From Anaerolineae bacterium (GTDB lineage: Bacteria > Chloroflexota > Anaerolineae > Anaerolineales > UBA11579), in contig SCUK01000012.1 in the NCBI GenBank assembly GCA_004297445.1, positions 1 through 64,000 of the forward strand: a DNA stretch of 64,000 nucleotides, given 5' to 3'. Under the pieces are notes generated by a model, which worked only from the letters and a program-made list of their open reading frames with translations, ran no database searches and was not told where the DNA came from. Below are positions 20,705-31,000 of this stretch, piece by piece. Within the stretch, counting starts at the first letter, position 1; every line of letters begins with the position of its first letter. The translations under genes were made by a program, and so were the position numbers.

Positions 20705-21391
20705 ATGAATAACGAGATACTTTCGTATCTTGAGATGTGTCAACTAGAGGGAGTCAATCTTCAGAAAGGGATGAACTATCGTCTCGGTGGGGATTACTCA
20801 GTTATCCTAATGTCATTAAGGAAAGGGGCTCCATATCAGGACCAAGTTTCAGAAGACGGCCAGATGATTATCTATGAGGGCCATGATATCCCAAAAACTG
20901 AAGGAGTTGTTGACTCAAAGAATCATGACCAGTCTGACATTACCCGATTTGGAACACTGACAGAAAATGGAAAATTCCATCGTGCAGCGCAAGAATATAA
21001 GAAGGGTTTGAGATCACCCGAACACGTTAGGGTTTATGAAAAGATCCGTAATGGGATTTGGTCAAATAATGGGGTATTTGAATTAATCGATTCTTGGATT
21101 GAGAACGATGGCGCTCGCAATGTATTTCGTTTTCGCCTCCAATTAGTACAACTAGAAACAGAACGAAACAAGATTCATGATGAACTTCCAAATACGCGGG
21201 TCATCCCTTCGCATGTAAAGATAGCAGTATGGAAGAGAGACAAAGGTCAATGCGTGATATGTGGCGCTAGCGAACATCTCCACTTTGACCACATCATCCC
21301 CTTTTCCAAGGGCGGGAGCTCTCTGGTGGCTGACAATATACAATTGTTATGTGCGCAACATAATTTAGCGAAGCGTGACCGAATTGAATAA
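20705..21391 (+). CDS. HNH endonuclease with SRA/YDG-like N-terminal domain (putative modification-dependent, Type IV-like)
   Basis: C-terminal CVICGASEHLHFDHIIPFSKGGSSLVADNIQLLCAQHNLAKRDR HNH motif; N-terminal YSVILMSLRKGAPYQDQVSEDGQMIIYEGHD and RVYEKIRNGIWSNNGVFELIDSW resemble SRA domains; AT-rich. Confidence 0.82.
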   Translation: MNNEILSYLEMCQLEGVNLQKGMNYRLGGDYSVILMSLRKGAPYQDQVSEDGQMIIYEGHDIPKTEGVVDSKNHDQSDITRFGTLTENGKFHRAAQEYKKGLRSPEHVRVYEKIRNGIWSNNGVFELIDSWIENDGARNVFRFRLQLVQLETERNKIHDELPNTRVIPSHVKIAVWKRDKGQCVICGASEHLHFDHIIPFSKGGSSLVADNIQLLCAQHNLAKRDRIE

Positions 21392-21465
21392 ATCCTTTGT
21401 TGCAGGGACGTAGCAAGCTGCCTATACGATTTCTCCTTACCCTGCCTGTACTTTTGTTAGTCCTT

Positions 21466-22593
21466 CTACTCTAGCGCCGCCCGTATTTCCCCTCTCACTC
21501 CTTCATCCATCTCCTCCTCCAGCGCAACTTCCAACGCTGCCCGCGCGGCTTTCCCGCCAATCTGCCCCAGCGCCCAGGCAGCATGACCGCGCACCAGCGG
21601 TTCAGGATCGCGCAAGGCAGCAACCAGAGCAGGAATATCTTCTTCACGCCCCTGCACTCCCAGCGCCACGGCCGCATTGCGCAGCAGGCCGCGTCGTTTG
21701 GCGCGCGTCACCGGCGAGCCCTTGAACTCGCGGCTGTATCCTTTCGCCGTCAGCCCAAGGATTCCAGCCAGGTCATTAGACGTCATGCCCGGCCGCGGCG
21801 CGAAGGCCGGGTCGCCCCGCTCCGGCGCGAACCGCTCATTCCACGGGCACACCTGCTGGCAGATGTCACACCCGAAGACCCACTCGCCCAGCGCGGGCCG
21901 CAGTTCGGTCGGGATGCTGCCCTTCAACTCAATCGTCAGGTAGGAGATGCAGCGCCCGGCATCCAGCGTGCGGTCCGGCAGGATGCACCGGGTGGGGCAG
22001 GCCTCGAGGCAGCGGGTGCAACTGCCGCAGTGGTCGGTCTCTATCGCAGAGTCAGGCGGCAGGTCCAGCCCCAACAGGATTTCGGCCAGCAGGAAGTACG
22101 ACCCGCGCTCCGGGTGAATCAGCATGCTGTTCTTGCCAATCCAGCCCAGGCCGGCGCGGCGCGCCAGATCGCGCTCCAGCAGCGGCCCGGTGTCCGTGTA
22201 ATAGCGATGGGGAAACGGGCCACCCGTTTCAGCTTCCAGAAAGGCCACCAGCGCACGCAGGCGCGGCAGCAGCACGTCATGGTAATCCTCCCCCCATGCG
22301 TAGGCCGCCACGCGCCCACCGTTTGCGGATGCAGGGATACTGGCCGGGTTGTCATAGGGTACGGCCAGCGCCAGGATGCTCCGGCACTCCGGCAGGATGG
22401 CACGCGGGTCGGCGCGCCGGGTTTGGCTGGCGTCGGTCGCCAGGTAGGCCATTCCGGCATGCCGGCCGGCGGCGAGCCACGCCTGAAAGCGCGGGGCGGA
22501 CTCGGGCGAGTCCGGTGTCGTGATGCCGGCGAGTACGAAGCCCAGCCGGGCGGCTTCGGCCTTCAGGCGCTTTGCAAGGTTTTCGGGGCTCAC
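21466..22593 (-). CDS. queG: Epoxyqueuosine reductase QueG with C-terminal HEAT repeats (GTG start proposed; listed ORF extends to 22659)
   Basis: CGSCTRCLEACPTRCI and CDICQQVCPWN 2x[4Fe-4S] motifs; C-terminal HEAT-like repeat LVRGHAAWALGQIGGKAARAAL. Confidence 0.94.
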   Translation of the reverse strand: MSPENLAKRLKAEAARLGFVLAGITTPDSPESAPRFQAWLAAGRHAGMAYLATDASQTRRADPRAILPECRSILALAVPYDNPASIPASANGGRVAAYAWGEDYHDVLLPRLRALVAFLEAETGGPFPHRYYTDTGPLLERDLARRAGLGWIGKNSMLIHPERGSYFLLAEILLGLDLPPDSAIETDHCGSCTRCLEACPTRCILPDRTLDAGRCISYLTIELKGSIPTELRPALGEWVFGCDICQQVCPWNERFAPERGDPAFAPRPGMTSNDLAGILGLTAKGYSREFKGSPVTRAKRRGLLRNAAVALGVQGREEDIPALVAALRDPEPLVRGHAAWALGQIGGKAARAALEVALEEEMDEGVRGEIRAALE

Positions 22594-22657
22594 CGCGGTA
22601 GAGTACTGCGGCGGCGTTGCGCTGTCAAGCCGCGGGATGCATTCACACGCGAGAATC

Positions 22658-22692
22658 AAAAGACCGCTGGCTATTCACCAGCGGTCTTTGTG
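22658..22692 (-). terminator. Intrinsic terminator of the downstream lipoprotein gene
   Basis: AAAGACCGCTGG (22659-22670)/CCAGCGGTCTTT (22678-22689), 12-bp stem; minus strand continues TTTTGATT. Confidence 0.75.
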
Positions 22693-22705
22693 TGGTCAAT
22701 CGGGT

Positions 22706-23794
22706 CTACGGCGTGTCGTAAGTCGAAAAGCTGACTTCGAGAGTCTGCACGCTTCCGGCATCCGCCGGGGTCAGGCTGAGAACCTTTAGAAAGCCTACGC
22801 GTCCATCATTCGTCCGGTAGCACAGGTATTGTCCCACCAAGCCGCTGTTCACCTGAATCGTGCCGCTGCCCATGGTGGCGCCAGCGCAGTTCGCCAGACT
22901 CGGTGCAGAGGAGCCCCACACGCCAAACACGGCGCCGTTCTGGGGCGCAATCGCCTTGTCGCTGCTGCTGTTGGCGGTGAACTGGAAATCGTAACCGCCC
23001 CCGGAAGGCGACACATTGCCGACATCCAGATCCAGCCGGAAGGTTTCACTCACTGCCACGCTGCTGGCGCTGCTGTACAGGCTGGGGCTGGCCGTGGCGC
23101 TGGGCGCGGGTGTATTGGTCGGTCCGCCGGGTGTGTTGGTGGGGCCGGCCAGCGTCGCTGTCGGGCCGCTTCCCACCACGATGATGACCCAGAACGGCGA
23201 GCCGCCGTCCACGCCGAAGCGCGTGCCGACCGCGTTCGCCAGCATCCAGTTGCCGGTGTACGTGGCGGCGCCGGTGGGCGCGGTGAGGTTAACGGAGATG
23301 TCAATTTCCTGACCTACCGGTACGCTGGCGGTCAGTTTCTGGCTGGTCGGGCCGCCCATGATGTCGCCGCTCACGAAGACCAGCGTGTAACTGGTGGTCC
23401 ATTCGCAGGTGCCGGTATTCTTCAGCCGCCAGGTCTTGGTAAAGGTCTGGCCGGGCGTCATCTGGGTGCGGTCATCCACGGTCACATCGCGCACAAAGCC
23501 GGCGGCATCGCAGCCAGTGTTGCCCCCGGTTTGCGGAGCGGTCGTCGGGCGCAGGGTGGCAGTGGTCGCCGGGGTTATGGTGACGGTCGGCGTAGCGGTG
23601 GGTGAGGGGGTGGCAGTGCTGGTAGGCTGGTTGGCAGCTGCCTGGGTAAGTTCGAAAGACACTGTGGCCGCCGCCCGGGTCATCACAGCATCCGCGGAGC
23701 TGGTGGGCGTCGCGTTATCGGAACCGGGCAGGTTGCAGGCGCTGAGCGAAGCGGCCAGCAGGAAGGATAGAAGAATCATTGGCTTGGGGTGCAT
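22706..23794 (-). CDS. Secreted lipoprotein with NBR1-type Ig-like domain
   Basis: Lipobox MILLSFLLAASLSACN; Pro/Thr-rich linkers; TFTKTWRLKNTGTCEWTTSYTLVFVSGDIMGG motif. Confidence 0.85.
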   Translation of the reverse strand: MHPKPMILLSFLLAASLSACNLPGSDNATPTSSADAVMTRAAATVSFELTQAAANQPTSTATPSPTATPTVTITPATTATLRPTTAPQTGGNTGCDAAGFVRDVTVDDRTQMTPGQTFTKTWRLKNTGTCEWTTSYTLVFVSGDIMGGPTSQKLTASVPVGQEIDISVNLTAPTGAATYTGNWMLANAVGTRFGVDGGSPFWVIIVVGSGPTATLAGPTNTPGGPTNTPAPSATASPSLYSSASSVAVSETFRLDLDVGNVSPSGGGYDFQFTANSSSDKAIAPQNGAVFGVWGSSAPSLANCAGATMGSGTIQVNSGLVGQYLCYRTNDGRVGFLKVLSLTPADAGSVQTLEVSFSTYDTP

Positions 23795-23896
23795 ATTAAA
23801 TTTGCCTCCGTAGGGGCTGTGGGGCAAGGGTGTGCCAATGGACAATTGTAACGGGAGTGCCGGGAAAAGGAAGTGCAGCCTCCATCGAAAGGAGGA

Positions 23897-24682
23897 TTAC
23901 CGAACGCGCCGTTTCCACTCATCCTTTAGTTGGAGTTGTTGCGGGCTTTCGCCAGACCCCAGTTCCAAAAAGTCGCTCAAAAGGCGATGGAATTTACTGG
24001 GTTGGTCCAGCATCGGGAAGTGGCCGACTTCTTCAAATATCAGGTGGTGGGAACTGCCCGGCAGCGAGCCGTTGCTCAAGTTCGGCGTCTTCACCGCCGG
24101 GTCATTCTGGCCGTGCACTATCAACGCCGCCGTTCCCATCTGGCGCGAGATCGCCATCATATCGATGTGCTGCAACTCAGTCAGCGATGTGCGGATGGCC
24201 TCGCCGTCTGCCTTGGGGGCTTCCGTGCGGGCGGCCTCGGTGGATGGGTTCTGCGCCAGCAGCCATCCGGCAAGGTCCGCGATATTGCCGCTGGCCATGC
24301 GCTCGTTGAGGTCGGCGGGGGTGAACGGCATGCCGATCGCCATGTAGCGGTCTACGACAAATGGGTGCTTGGAAGCAAACAGGGCCGCCACAATCGCGCC
24401 CAGTCCGTGACCCACTAGCGCGACCTTGGCGATGCCCATTTCATTCAGGAAACGGTCCAGCAGGTTGGTCTGGCTTTCCAGACTGTAGCGGTCCGCTGAC
24501 TTGGCGCTGTCGCCAAAGCCCCACAGGTCCACCGCGTAGGCGCGGTAGGTAACCGAAGTCGCCTGCATGGTGGGAATCCAATAGCGCCACGAGCCCACCC
24601 AGCCGTGCAGGAAGATCACCGGCTTCCCGCGGCCGAGGACTTCGTAATGGACTACCCGGTCTTCAATGATGATGGCGCTCAT
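23897..24682 (-). CDS. Alpha/beta hydrolase-fold protein lacking the Ser nucleophile
   Basis: HGWVGSWRYW oxyanion motif; nucleophile elbow reads GHGLG; HFPMLDQP retains His. Confidence 0.9.
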   Translation of the reverse strand: MSAIIIEDRVVHYEVLGRGKPVIFLHGWVGSWRYWIPTMQATSVTYRAYAVDLWGFGDSAKSADRYSLESQTNLLDRFLNEMGIAKVALVGHGLGAIVAALFASKHPFVVDRYMAIGMPFTPADLNERMASGNIADLAGWLLAQNPSTEAARTEAPKADGEAIRTSLTELQHIDMMAISRQMGTAALIVHGQNDPAVKTPNLSNGSLPGSSHHLIFEEVGHFPMLDQPSKFHRLLSDFLELGSGESPQQLQLKDEWKRRVR

Positions 24683-24709
24683 CGTGTGTTCACCAGCGGC
24701 CTTAGAGGC

Positions 24710-25087
24710 TCACTTCTTGGCGTATTTCTCCAGTAGTTCTTTGACCTTGACGGTGAGTTGGTCCGGCGCAAAGGGTTTGAGAATGTATTCCACCGCGCCC
24801 GCTTCCAATCCTGCTGAGACTTCGCTTTCCTGGCCCTTCGCGGACAGAAACACCACCGGAATGGGCTTGAGGGCATCAATTTCCTTCATCTTCTTGCAGG
24901 CCTCATAGCCGGTCATGCGCGGCATGCGCACGTCCATCATGATCAGGTCCGGCAGCACCTCTTGCGCTTTCAGGAAGGCTTCTTCGCCGTTGGCGGTGGG
25001 CACCACCTCATGCCCGGCGAATCGCAGGGTGAACGTGATAAGGTCGCGAATGTCACGTTCGTCTTCGGCGATCAGTATTTTTGCCAT
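24710..25087 (-). CDS. CheY-like response regulator
   Basis: MAKILIAEDERDIRDLI, phospho-Asp PDLIMMDVRMP, VVFLSAKG; start at ATG 25087. Confidence 0.95.
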   Translation of the reverse strand: MAKILIAEDERDIRDLITFTLRFAGHEVVPTANGEEAFLKAQEVLPDLIMMDVRMPRMTGYEACKKMKEIDALKPIPVVFLSAKGQESEVSAGLEAGAVEYILKPFAPDQLTVKVKELLEKYAKK

Positions 25088-25088
25088 G

Positions 25089-28000
25089 TTATGCCTCCTC
25101 CGAGGAGTCTTCTTTTTGTTCAGGCTTGTAGGCCGGCAGCACGAACGAGAATGTACTGCCCTGGCCGGGCATGCCGCTGCTTTCAACCCAGATGCGGCCG
25201 TTGTGCATTTCGATGAGTTCCTTCACGATGGCGAGACCCAGACCGGTGCCGCTGGTGGCCATCACCAGGTGATTCTCGCCGCGGTAGAAGCGGTCAAAAA
25301 TACGGTCTTGCTCATCCGGGAAAATACCGATACCGCTATCTTTCACATCCACCTGCACATTGCCGTTCACGGCTTTGAGCCCCACGATGATGCGGCCATC
25401 TTCCGGCGTGTAGCGATAGGCATTGTCGATGATGTTGCTGAATACTTGGCGGATGCGCTCGGCATCCCCATAGGCGTTGGGCAGGTTGGGCGGGCATTGA
25501 ATCTGGAACCCCATCGGGCGGTTTTCTTCCTGCGACTTGCGTTCAATGTACTCAACGACTTCCTCGGCGATTTCCTGCATATTGAGCGGCTGCATCGAGA
25601 GCGCCACCTTGCCGGCCTCAATACGGCTGACATCCAGCAGGTCGTTGACCAGGACGCTCAGCCGGTCGATATTGCTGCTGATGATTTCCATGAACTGGCG
25701 CTGCTGCTCATTGAGCTCGCCCGCGCCGCCCATCATCATGAATTCCACATAGCCTTTAATCGGCGTCAGCGGCGTACGCAGTTCATGGCTTACCGTGGCG
25801 ACGAATTCAGACTTCAGGCGGTCGACCTCAACCTGGTGGGTGATGTCCCGGAAGATGGACACGGTGCCCAGGAATTCACTTGCGGAATACACCGGCGCCA
25901 GATGCACCGAAACCACCCGGCCATCGTCCAGCGAAAGCCGTTCCGAGTACTGCTCGCCTTCGGCGCGCCCTGCGGGGGCCTCAGACCAGCCGCGGATGGC
26001 GGCCATCCAGGGCTGGGCGGCGGCGCCGAACAGTCCCAGGAAATTATCCAGTGAACGGCCCACGACCTCCTGCTGTTCGAGAAGCAGGATGGTCGCCGCG
26101 GCGTCGTTGAACAGCGTGATGGCGTTCTGGTGGTCCGTCACCAGGATACCGTCGGCCACGCCTTCCAGCATCGCGGTGGAACGGCTGGCCTCGATTTGCT
26201 GCGAGCGGAGCATCGTGCCGAGGTCGGCGGCCTGGTCACGAATCAGGCGGAACAACTCACCATTGTTAATCGAGACCGCAAACTGGTTGGCGGCCGCCTG
26301 CACCGCGTCAATCTGGTATTCGGTGAAGTGGTTGGGTTCCCGGTGGTAGAGCATCAGCGCGCCCAGTGCATCCGCGCCCACCGTCAGCGGCACAACGATG
26401 GCCGAACGGTGCACAGAAATATCTCCCCGGTCACCAATCCAGCGCTCGTCTGTGCTGAGGTCGGGAATCACCAGCGGGCTGCGATTTTGAATCACCCAGC
26501 CGGCCAAGCCTTCGCCCACCCGGTAGGAGGAAGGCCGGCCTCCGGTGGGTGCAGCCCCGGAAATGCCGATGCCGGCGCGGTACACCAGGTTCTCTTCGCC
26601 CGGCCGGACGATGATGATGCTGGATTGCTCGGCGTTTACCGCCTGGTTCAGCTCCTCCAGCGAGCGATTCAGCACGTGGTCCAGGTCCAGGCTGGCGGAA
26701 AGTTCCGCCGAAATGCGCAGCAGGGCTTGCATGAAATGATGCTCGCGTTCCAACTCATCCGTGCGGGCGCGCACGCGTTCTTCCAATTGTTCGTTCAACC
26801 GGCGTGATTCTTCAAACAGCCGGGCGTTCTCCAGCGTCAGGCCGGTCTGCTGGGTGAGTGAGGTAACCAGCGCTTCGTCTTCGGCGCTGAATGCGTTCTG
26901 GGTATTGAAATTGTCCAGCGTGATGAGGCCCATAGCTTTGTCGCCGGCGCGGATGGGGATAAGCATGCTGCTGACCGGCACACGCCCGCCGGTGGCTTCC
27001 CGGTAGATGAGCAGTTTTTCGGGGCTCAGGTTGTAATGCCGCGCGAAATCGACTTCGTGCACTCGTCGGGCGGCATTGGCGGCGAACACCTGGCCGGGCA
27101 GCGCCTCGTTGCGGCTGAAGGTCAGCCGTTTCACCAGGTCATTGTCGCTGTAACCGCTGGCCGCATGGATTACGAGCTCATTCGCCGACGAGTTCCACAG
27201 CGCCACCAGCCCGGCATGTGCGCTGGTCAGCGCCTTGCGGGCGCTTTCCACCAGTGTGGCAAGGATTTGCGATTCGCTGAGCGAGCCGAGCTGCTGGCTG
27301 AATTCAAGCAGCAGGTTCACTTCGCGCAGGCGGCGGCGCGTTTCGGTGAGCAGATTGATGTTCTGCAGGGCAATGGCGACCTGGCTGCCAATCAGGTCAA
27401 AGATTTGCTGGTCTTCCTCATTGAACGCCGGCATCGCCGTGTTGCTTACTGCCAGTACCGCCGCGTCCACATGCCCGTTGGAGGAAATCGGCAGGGTGAC
27501 GAACCCCTTGGCATTTAGGTTCTTGAGCAGCGGCGTGTTCTGCCACTCGGCATTCTGGTCCAGGTCAGAGACCAGGATCGGTTTGCCGTTCAGCAGCGTC
27601 TGGCGCAGCGGGTTGCGCTGGCCCAGCAACGCTTGCGGGTTGGCGGTCTCCGGAAGGTTACCCAGCCGTTGCAGAAGTCGCGGGCCGCTGCTGGCTGGCT
27701 CGACCACCAGCGCCGAATCCATTTCGAGGCGGGTGATAAGTTCCTGGCCCAGCGCCTGCAAAACAGCCTCGCGGTCCGGCTGGCGGTTCACGGTCTCGGC
27801 AATGTCCAGACCGATGCGGATGTTGCGCGCCCGGTCATACAGTTGCTGGATGGTTAGCGTCTGTTCCAGGTCCTTGTGCAGCAGGATACTCAGGTTGTCC
27901 TGTGCGTTGCGGCTGGAGCGTTCGGCGCGCCCAATCTGGCCTTCAATCTCATCCACCCGCTCTCGCAGGGAGCGCAGGCGCAGCGCGGATTCAATCACCA

Positions 28001-31000
28001 GCGCGGCTTCGGTGGCGAAGATTTCGAGGGTTTCGATGGTCAGGGTATCCGGGCGCAGGCCGTCGGGCGGCGCGTCCACGGCGATCACGCCCAGTGGGTG
28101 CTTGCTGGCATCCCGCAGCGGCACCAGCAGCAGGTCCCCCGGCATCCACGCATTGGCGCTGTTCTCCGGGATGGTGTAATTGGTGCCGGCATACGCGGGG
28201 ACCAGCGCCACCGTGCCCGCGGCTTCTGTATGTGGGATGAAGTACGAATCGCTGCGCCGCCGCTCCGCATGCAGCAGGCTTTCCAGCTCACTCCACGGAT
28301 GCAGGACCTGGCGCACCTGTTCCAGCGTTTCCAGCGGCAGCCCGGCGCCGCTGGCGGCGCGCAACACTTCGTGCTGGGGGTCAAACGCGTAGATAAGCAC
28401 CACGTTGAAGAGGTTGGCTTCCCGCACGCCGAATGCGATGATTTCCAACGCCTCTTCCAATGGCATTTCGAGATTTACCGCCCGGGTGGTCTCGAACAGG
28501 CGGTTGAAAGCGTCCACGCGGCGGTTGAGCACTTCGCCGCGTTCCACCTGGTGCTGGTAGCGTTGGGCGTTGCCGAGGGCGATGGCCGCCTGCACAGCCA
28601 GCGCCTGCGTGATTTCCAGCGCGACGGCATCGAAATGGTCCGGCTGGCGGGCATACAGGTGAATAAGTCCGGCGGTGGTTTCCTGGAATGCGATGGGCAC
28701 CAGCAGGGCGGAGCGAACCCCCGGCCGGCTGGGCGTTTCGCTGCCGCGCTCAAAATCGTCCACGATCAGCGGCTCGCCTTCAGCCAGCACGCGCTCTTCC
28801 AGCGGGGTCAGCGCTTCGTTTTCGGTCTCAATCTGCCCCAGGTTGAGCAGGATGCGTCGTTCCCCGTGCCCGTTGCTGCTCTCCAGGTCCAGCAGCACAA
28901 TCTTGCCGCCGCTGGCGCTGGTGGTGCGCATCGCTTCGTCATACACGCGCTGCACGAGGTGATGCAGATTCAACGTGGTATTCAACTCGCGGCTGATGCT
29001 GGAAAGCGCCGTCAGGTGTTCCACGCGGCGTTGCAGCGTCACGTCGGTCTGAGCATACAGCTGGGAACGCTCTATGGCGTTGGCCAGTTGGCTGCCGGCC
29101 GTGGAGAGTGATTGGGTGTCGTTCTGGTCAAAATCTCCGGAGCGGCGGCTGGCCACCAGTAATTCGCCCACGCCGCGGTCGCGGATGGTGAGCGGCACGA
29201 CCATCACCGAGCGCATCGCAGCAAACCGGCCCAGGATGGTCTTGTAGAAGGGCGGCAGGATTGCCGTGCGGGTGTCGGGGATGAGCAATGGCATGCCGGT
29301 GGCGGTCACGCTTTGCCGGAAGGCTTCGTCGTGTGTTGCTAGGCGTTCAATGTCATCAATCAGTTCCGGCGCCATTCCCACCAGCGAATCGCGGTGCAGG
29401 CGCAGTTCGCCGCGCGTCTCGTCGCGCAGGTAAATGGCGGCGTGGTCTGCGCCAAAGAACCGCGCCGTTTCCATCAATGAGAATTTGAGGATTTCATCCA
29501 GCGTGGCATCCGCGCCGGCCAGGCTGGCGATGCGGCGCAGGGTTTCGGCGCGCTGGGCACGCCGCCGGCTCTCGCGCATCAGCGCCGCGTTGTCCAGAAT
29601 CGGGGCCGCCTGCCCGGCCACAATCGTCAGCAGGCGCAAGTCGTCATCATTGAAGCGGCTGCCGTCGCGTTTGTTGGCGACCTGCAGGTAACCCAGGGCA
29701 CGACCGCTGGCCGCCAGAGGAATCAGCACCGTGCGTTCAATCGCGGCCGCCAGGGCGAGGTGGGCAATCCCCAGGTCGGTCAGCGCAGAATCTTCGGCGG
29801 CATTGTCGGTGAAGATGACATCACCGCTGTTCCACACTCGTTCGCCGGGCCCGCCCACCGGGACTTCGGCCCGATACAGTTCAACGAAATTGTCCGGCAG
29901 CCCCTGGAAGGGAATTTTGCCTTGCAGGAGGCGTTCGCCTTCGTGGTAGATGAGAAAGCCGATGATTTCTACGTCCAGCAATCGGCCGATGCTGGCAGTC
30001 AATCGTTCATACAATTGGTGTTCGTCGCGGATGGATGAACCGACCTTGGCCAAATCGGCCAGGCCGCTGATTTCCGCCACGCGTTGCCCTTCTTCATGAT
30101 GGATGATGGCGTTTTGCAGCGCGACCGCTGCCTGCCCGGAGAGCATGGTCAGTATCTCGAGGTCGCTTTCGGCGAAGGCGTTCAAGCCCTGGCTCGCCAG
30201 TTCCAGCGTGCCAATCTGCTGTCCGGCCACCACCAGCGGGATGCCGAGATAGGACTTGAAGGGGAATTCCTTGCGATCCAGCGCCGGGCGCACCAGAAGA
30301 TAGGAATCAATATCATTGACCAGCAACGGCCGTCGTTCGTTAATCAGGTAGCCGGAATACCCCTGGCTGACTTTGTAGCGGGTCGTACTTTTTTCAAGTT
30401 GCGATTCACCACCCAGCCCGGCAGTGTAGCGGTAGGGCGTCAGTTCCTCGGTATCCGGGTCCCACAGCGTGATCTCGGAGAAGTCGGACTGCACTAGGCG
30501 GTCTACGTTTTCAAGGATGGTTGTGATGGTGGTTTCGAGGTCCAACGAGGCGGACATCGCCTGGCTGATTTCTGCCAGGATGGTGAAGGTCTGGGCATTG
30601 GCCCCGCCGCCCTGGTTTTCCAGGGTCACCAGCTGTGGACGGCGCAGCGTGAGCAGGATGGCGCGCTCGCCCATGAATGGCAGGCTGTACGAAGTCCCCT
30701 CGACGAGGAACTTGCCCAGCGTGAAGCGGGATTGGCCGGCCGTGGCGCACAGACTCAGGAACGTTTCAGCCGGGCGCACGCTGCGTGCCATGGTTTCCAG
30801 GTTGGGGAGGTCTTCCGCGCCCAGGTTGAACCACTCGCGGGCGCGGGCGTTTAGGAAACGTGCCCGCCCCCCGGACTCAATGAGGATGATGGCATCTTCA
30901 CTTGGGGCCACATCCAGCGGGAAGGCCAGCACCGGCGCGGCCGCTGTGTCGCGGCGCAGGCGCGGCACGCTGCGCAACAGCAGCGGGGCCAGGCCCAGAA

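Noticed and set aside
21583-22734. Plus-strand ORF of 383 aa
   Set aside because: Antisense to queG, which has intact Fe-S motifs
27876-29111. Plus-strand ORF of 411 aa
   Set aside because: Antisense to the 8-GAF kinase; no domain signature
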